NCBI GenBank assembly: GCA_023436825.1
Contig: JAEZHS010000519.1
Span: 1 to 23,943 of the forward strand
Source of the DNA: Pseudomonadota bacterium
Lineage (GTDB): Bacteria; Pseudomonadota; Alphaproteobacteria; Reyranellales; Reyranellaceae
Direction of reading: 5' to 3'
Length of the DNA: 23,943 nt
Both the position numbers and the translations under genes were made by a program. The notes under the pieces are model-generated. The model did not search any database and was not told where the DNA came from. It worked only from the letters and a program-made list of their open reading frames with translations. Of this stretch, positions 1 to 6,721 are shown piece after piece (within the stretch, counting starts at the first letter, position 1; the number at the start of each line of letters is the position of its first letter).

Positions 1-432
1 CAGACCACGGTCCGCCAGCTCGTGACCCCAGCGCCGATGCTGGGCCGCGTCAATGCCACGGTGCAGACCGCGATCTACGGCGTGCGGCCGCTGGGGGCGC
101 TGGCCGGCGGCATTGTCGCCGCCCAGGGCGGATTGCAGGCAGCGCTGCTGCTGATCGCGGCGTCGTTCGTGCTGTCGACCTTGGTGATCCTGCTGTCACC
201 GCTGGCGCGGTTACGGGCCCTGCCGCAGCCTGTGGCGACCGACGGCAGCGCCGATGCTTCAGAGAGCAAGCCGGTCAATGCATCATCGAGGATGAGTCGA
301 TCAGCGCAAGGGGCTCCCCGGTCGACAGCCAGGGGGAGCGGCGAATTCACATATCCAACGATGAATAGAGCGAGCGGCGCCGACGGGGGCGCCGATACTT
401 GGACGCTTACGTTACGCACAACAAAACATTAG
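1..432 (+). CDS. MFS transporter, C-terminal fragment (5' end outside window)
   Basis: The frame is open from base 1 and stops at TAG 430-432, so only the last ~143 residues are visible. Residues LGRVNATVQTAIYGVRPLGA, then two hydrophobic stretches (about residues 27-43 and 46-65), match the last helices of a major facilitator exporter of the EntS/MFS_3 type, an inner-membrane proton-driven efflux carrier. After the last helix (ending near LARLRALPQP) there is a ~70-residue polar, low-complexity tail unlike a transporter. The stop codon lies inside copy 1 of the downstream repeat, so the tail may be read-through into repeat DNA after loss of the original stop. The substrate cannot be read from this fragment. 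The family call is fairly good; the tail is uncertain. Confidence 0.65.
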   Translation, partial: QTTVRQLVTPAPMLGRVNATVQTAIYGVRPLGALAGGIVAAQGGLQAALLLIAASFVLSTLVILLSPLARLRALPQPVATDGSADASESKPVNASSRMSRSAQGAPRSTARGSGEFTYPTMNRASGADGGADTWTLTLRTTKH

Positions 433-536
433 AGGGCGAAACTCTGGGTGCCGGCGGCCCGGCTACGAAGTTTTTCGCGTAAGCCGGGACGCCGGCTGGC
501 GAAACATTGGACACCGTAGCGTCCAATGTTTTCGCC
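425..536. repeat. Hairpin-bearing repeat unit, copy 1
   Basis: The unit begins with ACATTAGAGG and CTGGGTGCCGGC and ends in a hairpin. The hairpin's 5' arm 498-512 pairs with 521-536 (about 15 bp with one bulged base, 8-nt loop; core AACATTGGAC/GTCCAATGTT). Inside it a second nested structure is possible: TTTCGC 473-478 with GCGAAA 499-504, enclosing AGCCGG 482-487 with CCGGCT 492-497. The two structures compete for bases 499-504. The MFS stop codon TAG (430-432) is part of this unit. Confidence 0.65.
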
Positions 537-548
537 GACGCCTCGGCC

Positions 549-662
549 GAAACGTTAGAGGCAAAAACCTTGGGTGCCGGCCGGCCGCCTATAGAGTTTT
601 TCCCAGAACGTCTCGATCCAATAGGCAGAGAAGCATTGGACACCGGCGTGTCCAATGTTTCC
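549..662. repeat. Hairpin-bearing repeat unit, copy 2
   Basis: This is a diverged copy of the unit at 425-536, about 126-129 bp downstream. It shares ACGTTAGAGG, TTGGGTGCCGGC, a GAGTTTTTC block, and a terminal hairpin with arms 631-643 and 648-660 (13 bp including one G-T pair, 4-nt loop CGGC; core CATTGGACAC/GTGTCCAATG). The middle portion is not alike between copies, while the ends and hairpin are conserved. Confidence 0.65.
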
Positions 663-843
663 GCGCGCGCCCCTCCTTCCCCAAAGCTTCGGAAGGTTCA
701 ACGCACGTTTTCATCCGGTCCTCCGTGACAGGTGTTGCAGCGGATCCGATCGATGGCCGCAGGGGCCGGCGCGTGGCGTCATCGGTTCCCTCCGTGACAG
801 GTGGTGGGGCGAGCACACGCTCGACGCCTCGGCGATCCTTCGG

Positions 844-1028
844 CGGGACGGCTTGTCGGCGACCTCCGTACCCGGTTGTCGAGCCTGTCGGCGGGTCCGG
901 GCGCGAGGAAAGCCGGTGTCGTCTTCGCAGGGTGCACCATTCCGCCGGACGGCTTGTCGATCTCCCATCCGTATCCGGTTGCCGGTCCGTTGGCCCGGTC
1001 CGGACGCGATGGGGTCGGTGTCGTCTGC
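844..1028. repeat. Diverged tandem direct repeat (two ~85-bp copies)
   Basis: Copy A runs from CGGGACGGCTTGTCG (844-858) to GGTGTCGTCTTC (915-926). Copy B runs from CCGGACGGCTTGTCG (945-959) to GGTGTCGTCTGC (1017-1028). Matching blocks in between (CCGGTTG, GGTCCGG-CGCGA) keep the same order, so this is one repeat at ~101-bp offset. A smaller direct repeat, CCTCCGTGACAGGTG, is present at 720-734 and 789-803. Confidence 0.6.
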
Positions 1029-1101
1029 TTATGCCTTGGCAGCGGGTGGTCGCCGTTGGCGGCCATGATGCCGAACCTCCGAGTGAGCGTCGGCGGACAC
1101 A

Positions 1102-1148
1102 GGCCACGATTTCCGGCGACGGAGTCAATGCGACTCCGGTGCGTGGCC
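1102..1148. repeat. Nested inverted repeat (two-tier stem)
   Basis: An outer stem GGCCACG (1102-1108)/CGTGGCC (1142-1148) encloses an inner hairpin CGGAGTC (1120-1126)/GACTCCG (1132-1138) with loop AATGC. Both stems are perfect 7-bp pairings. No T-run follows, so a terminator is unlikely. A structured RNA or a palindromic repeat is possible. Confidence 0.45.
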
Positions 1149-1337
1149 GAGAGTGAAACGGCGTAACGGGAGAACGACATCCCCGCCGGCATCGCCTGGT
1201 CGAGCTGGTGCTGCGCACGCTGCGGCCAGCTCCGAAGCTCGGCGAGTGGTTAGCTTGCCCTCCCAATGCCGCCACCGCAGCATTGCAGGACGCCGTCCGG
1301 AGCGGCTATCTTGATTCAACAAGCCGGCCGTCGGTGG

Positions 1338-3098
1338 ATGTCGTCTAAGGTTGTTTCCTCATTTTTGATTTTTGTAGCGGTGGGAGTCGCTGCGTTTGCC
1401 TCTGTTGCAGTCCAAGGATTCGTCTTCGGTATAAACAACCATCTCTTTTATCTGCCCATTGCATTGAATTGGGCAAGCGATCCGATATTTGCCGGCGATC
1501 ACTTTATCCAATCTCTAAAGCATTTCACGTCACTGTTCTGGATAGGCGTACGGCAGGTTGTAACGGACGACAATGCCGAGTCGATGTTTTATGCCCTGCA
1601 TTTAGGGATTCGCGCTGCATCGCTCCTCGCTTTGATATTCGGCGCTCGCGAGCTCGGCATACGCGGCTGGGCGCCGACGATTCTTCTGAGTTTCTGGTTT
1701 GGCCTCGTTCCCGGATTGCGATGGGAAACGCCCATCGGAGCGGGAGAAATCTTTACAGTATCTCTCGGCCACAGCGCGCTTACGATTCCTTTGACCCTTG
1801 CTAGCCTGATACTGGCAGCGCGGCACAGCTATTTCTGGGCGTTTGCAAGTCTAGGCCTTATCGCGAATGTAAACGCCTTCATAGCGGCATGGGTAGGATG
1901 GGCACTACTGGGCGTTCTGGCCGGCGAGCGCGATCGGCCAAAGGATGGCATTACGTCCGCGCTCGCCGGCTTGCTGGTCGCCGCACTCGTCGCTCTACCG
2001 ATTGCGTACTGGATCTATGCAGTAATCGGCGGTGACTTGATGACCGGCCAAGAGCGCGCGCAGTTCTTGCACGAATACTTTCCTGTTCATTCCTTTATCG
2101 ACGGCACTCCAGCTGAACGGCTTCTTCTATTTGGGGGCGTTGCGGCTTCCAGTCTTGTTGGTTTTCGGCAATTGGCCGCGAGGCCATGGTTTAGCGCGAC
2201 CTTAGCTCTTTGCATTCTTGTTGTCGGAGGGGCGCTATTGCCCAAGGTCCTACTCTCAAGGTTTCTTCTCGACCTTCATCTGATTCGTGCAGCTTCTCTT
2301 GTTCAATTACTCGGCATCCTGGGGCTGACGGTTGCATCGTCTGCAGCGCTAGCGGCTCCGGATCCTTTGCGGTGCATCGGTGGCGCGCTCGCTTTGTGCT
2401 TTCTGGCGCTCCCGACGTTGCAGGGCATGTTGCTTGCTGCTGCCGTGCTGTTGGCGGCCAATCACGACGAATGGAAAATGTCTGATGCCGTTTCGGCCCT
2501 GCTGGTCGCGATTGCAATCTTTACAAGCAGCATATGGGACAACACGTTTTCAGTGGCTATACAAAGCCTCCTGGCCGTCACTTTCCTGAGTCTTCGAAAG
2601 TATCTGACTCGAATGGACGCGAAGCCACGAGCCGCTCTCGCCGCGGTCGCTGTAGTGCTAGTGTGCGTTGCGGTCTGGACCTACAAAGTTCACAAATCGC
2701 TGCTATCCCCGCCCGATTGGGAAGATGCCCGCGAGGCAGCCAACTGGACACGGAGATACATGCCTGCCGACGCGTTGATTCTGGTACCGCAGACAGCGCA
2801 CACAGAAGCGCTTAATTTATTCGGAAGCCTTTCTCGGCGACGTATCTGGGTGGACTGGAAACGCGGCGGAGCAGCAATGTGGGCGCCATCGTACTACAAC
2901 GAGTGGTCCAACCGTATGAGGGAAACCAGCCGCCTTCCGGATCTGCCTTCAAAAATGGCGTATGCGTGTGCCAAGGGCATTGACTACGTGCTGATCGGCC
3001 CAGAGACAGAATCCGAAAACTCGAAACTCTCATCACTTCCCGTTTATTCGAATGATCGCTTTCGGTTATTCCGGAGCAGTGACTGGTGTCCGCGCTAG
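1338..3098 (+). CDS. Large multi-pass membrane protein, DUF6798-like
   Basis: 586 residues with roughly 12-13 hydrophobic segments and a short soluble C-terminal part. I chose ATG 1338 because the hydrophobic segment VVSSFLIFVAVGVAAF follows at once and GGTGG sits just before it; the frame is open from ATG 1266, adding 24 unconvincing residues. Early motifs (YLPIALNWASDP-FAGDHF) and the C-terminal W-AREAANWTRRYMPADALILVP, then RRIWVDWKRGGA, resemble DUF6798 proteins, which look like GT-C-type membrane glycosyltransferases but lack a proven function. Base composition is clearly less GC-rich than the neighbours, consistent with horizontal transfer. With the next two genes it probably serves a surface glycan or lipid pathway (inference). 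The membrane-protein call is firm; the family name is from memory. Confidence 0.7.
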   Translation: MSSKVVSSFLIFVAVGVAAFASVAVQGFVFGINNHLFYLPIALNWASDPIFAGDHFIQSLKHFTSLFWIGVRQVVTDDNAESMFYALHLGIRAASLLALIFGARELGIRGWAPTILLSFWFGLVPGLRWETPIGAGEIFTVSLGHSALTIPLTLASLILAARHSYFWAFASLGLIANVNAFIAAWVGWALLGVLAGERDRPKDGITSALAGLLVAALVALPIAYWIYAVIGGDLMTGQERAQFLHEYFPVHSFIDGTPAERLLLFGGVAASSLVGFRQLAARPWFSATLALCILVVGGALLPKVLLSRFLLDLHLIRAASLVQLLGILGLTVASSAALAAPDPLRCIGGALALCFLALPTLQGMLLAAAVLLAANHDEWKMSDAVSALLVAIAIFTSSIWDNTFSVAIQSLLAVTFLSLRKYLTRMDAKPRAALAAVAVVLVCVAVWTYKVHKSLLSPPDWEDAREAANWTRRYMPADALILVPQTAHTEALNLFGSLSRRRIWVDWKRGGAAMWAPSYYNEWSNRMRETSRLPDLPSKMAYACAKGIDYVLIGPETESENSKLSSLPVYSNDRFRLFRSSDWCPR

Positions 3099-3207
3099 GT
3101 CAACGTTGGTGCAATGGCGCACCGTGGTCCCCGCGCGGTGCGGCACCAGCAGCGCGGGCAGCGTTCAATCGACTGCTGCACGTCGCGTCACGGCGCTTTG
3201 ATGCCAA

Positions 3208-4677
3208 ATGACATACACGACGACGTCCACGCTCCAGGCCCAGGCGCTTAGCAAGACGGCCTATCTTCTCGGCAGTCTGGGCTTCGTTCTGCCTGCCGCT
3301 TTGGTGACGGCTTACACGCTCAACCTCTTCTACAGAACCGGCGCCACTTTTTGGGACAGCGGGCTTTTCGCGTACTTCGCATGTTTCACCGATGCGTGGC
3401 CGATGTTGTGGCCCGATTTCCTGCATCGCCAACCGGATGAACCGCGGGCAACGTTCTTCAACGTCCATTTCATGCCGATATTCTACTTGACGTCGGCGCT
3501 GCACAAATTTCTGCCTATCCCGCCAGCTACGTACTTCTCCATTTTACAGGGCCTATGGCCGGGGTTCCTGGGTCTGGCGGTGTTCATCCTTTGCTGGCGA
3601 CCCGGAGCGGCAGCGCGCTCGTTTGCAGCAGCGCTTTCCACCGCATTGTGCGGGCCTGTCCTTTCTGCGGTGGGTTTCCCCCACATCGAACTGGCAATCC
3701 CGGCACTTCTCGCATTGCACTTTGGGTTGCGATCGGTGGGGCACCGGATCGCCGCATACGTTGCCCTCGCTCTCTGCTTCTTGATCCGGGAGGACGCGGG
3801 TTTCCAGGTTGCAGGACCGGTCATGTTGCTCGCACTTGCCCAAGCGATCACCGGGCAGTCGCGGTTCGTCGTTCGGGAAAACCTCGTCGTCGCCTTCACC
3901 GGTCTTGCTTACTCGGTCGGCGTGCTCGCCCTTCAATTCAGCCTTTTCCCCACTGACGAGAGCCAGCTTGAGCGGATCTATCTCGGCCGACCCGCGTTCG
4001 CGCACCTGAGCTGGGAGCTTGTCGCGCTCCGGGTGTCCGAGCTGTTGATCGGTCGGGCCTATGCGATCGGGCCGCCGGTCGTCGTGCTCGGCGCGGGACT
4101 TTGGAAGCGCGACCTCCGGCTCGTTGCTGGCGCCCTGGCGCCGATCCCCTGGATCCTGTTGTCGTTGATCGCAGTCCGTGGCCAGGGCCTGGAGAGCTAC
4201 TATTCGTTCCCGCTCATCGTTACCGTTGCCTGGCCAAGCATTGTTCTCGGGGCCGCCGGAGTATCGTTGCAGCTGGTGGTTTCGGTTGTCTCCATCATGC
4301 TGTTCGTCATCTGCGGCGGGACGAACAAGGACGTGGCGCCCTGGCAATCGCTCAAGGTGCCGGACTTCAACGCGATCGGGCGCTACGAACGCGTGCTCAA
4401 AGACACGGTGGCCCACCGCAACGAACTGGGCCGCCTGATGCTGGGTGGCGCCGTCGTGTCCTTGATTCCAGAGGCTGCCAAGCTGGACGAGTGGGTATGG
4501 CAGTGGGAAATGGACAAGCTGCCCAATCCCGACGCGGTGATCTACATGGATGGCGCAAAACTGGACCGCGACGAGGTTGAGAAGGTCATCACCGCCAGCG
4601 CGCTTTCCCATCACTGCCAATTGAGCGGCACACCATTTATATTGGCCACTCGCATGGAAACCGGATTGTGTCGGTAG
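3208..4677 (+). CDS. Multi-pass membrane protein, DUF2079-like (GT-C-type fold)
   Basis: 489 residues with about ten hydrophobic segments. Features typical of DUF2079 are an acidic residue in the first loop (FWDSGLFAYF, Asp50), a His in a long periplasmic-type loop before a helix (NVHFMPIFYL, His87), GFPHIELAIPALL (His159, Glu161) and the acidic cluster LIREDAGF (Glu195-Asp196). These resemble catalytic-loop positions of polyprenyl-phosphate-dependent membrane glycosyltransferases, but activity is not established for the family. A soluble tail of ~120 residues follows the last helix. ATG 3208 has no clear ribosome binding site. It lies 109 bp after the DUF6798-like gene on the same strand, so the two may be co-transcribed. 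A GT-C role in surface polysaccharide or lipid modification is inference. Confidence 0.65.
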   Translation: MTYTTTSTLQAQALSKTAYLLGSLGFVLPAALVTAYTLNLFYRTGATFWDSGLFAYFACFTDAWPMLWPDFLHRQPDEPRATFFNVHFMPIFYLTSALHKFLPIPPATYFSILQGLWPGFLGLAVFILCWRPGAAARSFAAALSTALCGPVLSAVGFPHIELAIPALLALHFGLRSVGHRIAAYVALALCFLIREDAGFQVAGPVMLLALAQAITGQSRFVVRENLVVAFTGLAYSVGVLALQFSLFPTDESQLERIYLGRPAFAHLSWELVALRVSELLIGRAYAIGPPVVVLGAGLWKRDLRLVAGALAPIPWILLSLIAVRGQGLESYYSFPLIVTVAWPSIVLGAAGVSLQLVVSVVSIMLFVICGGTNKDVAPWQSLKVPDFNAIGRYERVLKDTVAHRNELGRLMLGGAVVSLIPEAAKLDEWVWQWEMDKLPNPDAVIYMDGAKLDRDEVEKVITASALSHHCQLSGTPFILATRMETGLCR

Positions 4678-4705
4678 AGCGGTCTCCCGTAATGGGGGAG
4701 CCGCT
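4678..4705 (+). terminator. Stem-loop directly after the DUF2079-like stop codon
   Basis: AGCGG-T-CTCCC (4678-4688, one bulged T) pairs with GGGAGCCGCT (4696-4705), giving a 10-bp stem and a 7-nt loop starting one base after the TAG. No T-run follows, so it is an imperfect intrinsic-terminator candidate; protecting the mRNA 3' end is an alternative role. Confidence 0.35.
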
Positions 4706-4875
4706 GACCTACAGTCAGCGTTCCTCTGCGCTAAGTACGAACATTTGCGGCAAAATTTCCTCGATTCGTGCGCACGGCCCATACGGTACTTTGTCCTCTG
4801 CAACACGCAGAACAACATCGCCCGCCAGGATCCGAAGAGTCCTGGCCGTGCCCGGCAATGGATCACGATGACAGC

Positions 4876-6072
4876 ATGAACAGACGGTACCTGGGATCGG
4901 CAATCAGCGCGCTGCGCAGCTGGCTTGCAGGCGTTGGCGCCCCCTCCAGACGATCCGGCGTCTCCACGGAGGAATGGCGTTCAGCAGCGAACACGTGGGA
5001 AGCCTTGGCCCGCAGCGACCCGCTTTGGGCAGTCCTAAGCGAGCCCGACAAGCGTGCACGGAGGTGGAAGGTCGATGCCTTCTTCAAGACTGGGGAGGAG
5101 CTTGTTGAAAGGGTCCTCAGTCGCGCCGAAGCGGCGAATGCACGCATAAAGTACGGGCTTGCGGTCGATTTCGGCTGTGGCGTCGGGCGCCTCAGTCGTG
5201 CGTTCGCCCACCGCTTCGACAAGGTGATGGGGATCGATATTTCGCCGACGATGATCGCCATCGCACGCGAGCTCAATCGGGATCATGCGAATCTGTCGTT
5301 TCACCTCAATCAGCGCAGCGATCTCCGGTTCCTGCCGGATGCCTATGCAGACTTCGTCTGCAGCCACATTACGCTGCAGCACCTGCAGCCGGACTTGGCG
5401 GAAGGCTACATTTGCGAGCTCTTTCGCATCGCACGTCCTGGCGCATACGTATACTTTCAGCTTCCTTCACACTTGGTCTCGTCCGACAGCGAGGCCAGTC
5501 TGGCCGCCGAGGATTGCCGAGCCGCTCTCTGCATAAAGTCGGCACCGACGGCCCTCTGGCCGGGCGCAGCTGGTGATGTCGTTGTGCAAGTGCGCAACGC
5601 AACGTCTGTTGACTGGCGGGTGCCGCTTCACCTGGGCAATCACTGGCGCACTCTCGATGGCAAGGTGGAGCGTTACGACGATGGCCGGTCGGCGCTGCCG
5701 TCGCTGGACGGCGGCGACAGCGTAGACATCGTGCTGCCCATCGCAGCTCCAGCCGAGCCCGGGGTCTATCGACTCGACGTCGACATCGTCCAGGAAGGGG
5801 TTCGATGGTTTGCGGATGTCGGTAGTCCGATCACTTCGGTTTCCGTACGTGTCGAGACTGAGGCACAGGAGAGGGGTCCAATCCACGTCCCCCTGGGGAT
5901 CGCGAACAATATCGATTCCGTCTATACCCCTGCGCCAGCGTTCGAGATGCATGGGATTCACCGCAGCCGGATCGAAGCCATCGCACGGAAGTGTGGCATG
6001 CGCCTCATCCGTTGCGACGACTACACCACTGATTGGCTTTCGCATGAGTATGTCTTTGCCAAGCCGATCTAG
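4876..6072 (+). CDS. SAM-dependent methyltransferase with inserted Ig-like domain
   Basis: 398 residues from ATG 4876. ATG 4858 and GTG 4768 are in frame upstream; none of the three has a good ribosome binding site, and the extra upstream residues look non-native. Residues ~60-200 form a class I methyltransferase: motif I VDFGCGVGR (97-105), the acidic SAM ligand in GIDIS (Asp121), then VCSHITLQHL and FRIARPGAYVYFQLPS. Residues ~213-327 form a beta-sandwich of the kind seen in glycan-related enzymes (VRNATSVDWRVP, HLGNHWR, APAEPGVYRLDVDIVQEGVRWF). The typical methyltransferase tail then resumes at ~345-398 (FEMHGIHRSRIEAIARKCG ... SHEYVFAKP). The Ig-like module therefore interrupts the fold rather than extending it. 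The acceptor is unknown; the gene company suggests a surface sugar or lipid. Confidence 0.75.
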   Translation: MNRRYLGSAISALRSWLAGVGAPSRRSGVSTEEWRSAANTWEALARSDPLWAVLSEPDKRARRWKVDAFFKTGEELVERVLSRAEAANARIKYGLAVDFGCGVGRLSRAFAHRFDKVMGIDISPTMIAIARELNRDHANLSFHLNQRSDLRFLPDAYADFVCSHITLQHLQPDLAEGYICELFRIARPGAYVYFQLPSHLVSSDSEASLAAEDCRAALCIKSAPTALWPGAAGDVVVQVRNATSVDWRVPLHLGNHWRTLDGKVERYDDGRSALPSLDGGDSVDIVLPIAAPAEPGVYRLDVDIVQEGVRWFADVGSPITSVSVRVETEAQERGPIHVPLGIANNIDSVYTPAPAFEMHGIHRSRIEAIARKCGMRLIRCDDYTTDWLSHEYVFAKPI

Positions 6073-6078
6073 GCACGC

Positions 6079-6165
6079 GTGGGGGCGTTGCCGCGCGTTT
6101 CGGCGGTGTTGTCGCTGGGGATGATGGCGGGCCCCGCCCGCCCCGTCGCTGCACAGGCCGCTTGA
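6079..6165 (+). pseudogene. Possible signal-peptide remnant (28 codons)
   Basis: A short GTG-started frame encodes a stretch (PRVSAVLSLGMMAGPARP, then VAAQAA) that looks like a Sec signal peptide and stops right at the expected cleavage motif, with no mature protein. There is no ribosome binding site. It may be the decayed start of an exported protein or pure chance. Confidence 0.15.
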
Positions 6166-6169
6166 CCCC

Positions 6170-6204
6170 CGACCTCCGCCAGTCGACTTTAGCGGCGGAG
6201 GTCG
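6170..6204 (+). promoter_or_regulatory. Hairpin occluding the lipoprotein ribosome binding site
   Basis: CGACCTCCGCC (6170-6180) pairs perfectly with GGCGGAGGTCG (6194-6204): 11 bp, mostly G-C, with a 13-nt loop. The 3' arm contains the Shine-Dalgarno GGAGGT (6197-6202), which sits 6 nt before the ATG at 6209. Folding would hide the ribosome site, so translational control is plausible. It could instead act as a terminator for the upstream methyltransferase gene, although no proper T-run follows. Confidence 0.5.
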
Positions 6205-6208
6205 TTGT

Positions 6209-6658
6209 ATGAGGAAGTTACTGGTCGCCGTTGGCTTGTTGATGCTGGCCGGCTGCAGCGAGAATTCGGTCTGGTGGAAAGCCAACAACGCCTGGGGCAC
6301 AGGGACCTTCCCCGTCGCCAATCCCGGCCAGGCGGCCCTCTACATCGTGCGCGAGCCCGCGCAGCCCGATTCTCCGCCGATCAACATCACCATGGGCCGG
6401 CAACCGGTCGGCAGCATCGCGCCGCCGAACTACATGCGCTTCGACCTGGCGCCCAAGCTGTACGATCTGCGGGCCTACGGGCCGCAGGCCAACAGCGAGC
6501 TGATCATCACCGTGGCGCCCGGCCAGACGCGCTTCTTCCTGGCCCAGCTCACGCCCAACGGCGGCGCCGAACTCTTGGAGCTCTCGCAGGAGCAAGGCCG
6601 CAAGCTCGCGCGCAAGGGCGAGCGCCTGTACACGCCCGAGATCAACAGCGACTTTTGA
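6209..6658 (+). CDS. Lipoprotein, DUF2846-like
   Basis: 149 residues. The N-terminus MRKLLVAVGLLMLAGC has a charged start, a hydrophobic core and a lipobox LAGC with Cys16 as the lipidated residue, so the protein should be anchored in the inner or outer membrane. The mature part follows the DUF2846 pattern: an ALYIVREP strand, a short GRQPVGSIAPPNYMRFDLAP segment, a PGQTRFFLAQL strand, and a final helix LLELSQEQGRKLARKG. No enzymatic function is known for this family. The start is well supported by GGAGGT 6 nt upstream, although that site lies in a strong hairpin. It stands alone between the methyltransferase and a convergent thiolase gene. Confidence 0.75.
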   Translation: MRKLLVAVGLLMLAGCSENSVWWKANNAWGTGTFPVANPGQAALYIVREPAQPDSPPINITMGRQPVGSIAPPNYMRFDLAPKLYDLRAYGPQANSELIITVAPGQTRFFLAQLTPNGGAELLELSQEQGRKLARKGERLYTPEINSDF

Positions 6659-6670
6659 TTGGACTCATGG

Positions 6671-6708
6671 TCTTCCGGACCGCGCGCGTCCCCTCGCGGC
6701 CCGGAAGA
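6671..6708. terminator. Bidirectional stem-loop between convergent genes; short copy of a dispersed palindrome
   Basis: TCTTCCGGACCGCG (6671-6684) pairs with CGCGGCCCGGAAGA (6695-6708): 14 positions with one mismatch and a 10-nt loop. It lies between the stops of the lipoprotein gene (6658) and the thiolase gene (6722), where a two-way terminator would be expected. The 5' arm is the exact reverse complement of 20217-20230 in the larger element at 20163-20230. Confidence 0.55.
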
Positions 6709-6721
6709 ATCTGACGCATAG

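Larger units (their letters stand above)
433..1337. other. Gene-free, repeat- and palindrome-rich intergenic region
   Basis: No frame here looks like a real protein: the open frames on both strands overlap one another, are rich in Arg/Pro/Ser and lack recognisable domains. Instead the stretch holds two copies of a ~127-bp unit ending in a strong hairpin (425-660), a short direct repeat (720-734 and 789-803), an ~85-bp diverged direct repeat at 101-102 bp offset (844-926 and 945-1028), and a nested palindrome (1102-1148). It separates the MFS fragment from a block of surface-type genes. Confidence 0.7.

Noticed and set aside
589..1275. Minus-strand frame of 228 codons in the repeat region
   Set aside because: It is Arg/Pro/Thr-rich, overlaps several other open frames on both strands and spans the direct repeats; no domain or ribosome site is visible.
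3553..4866. Minus-strand frame of 437 codons opposite the DUF2079-like gene
   Set aside because: It is rich in charged residues without any domain, and it mirrors the membrane-helix codons of the real gene.
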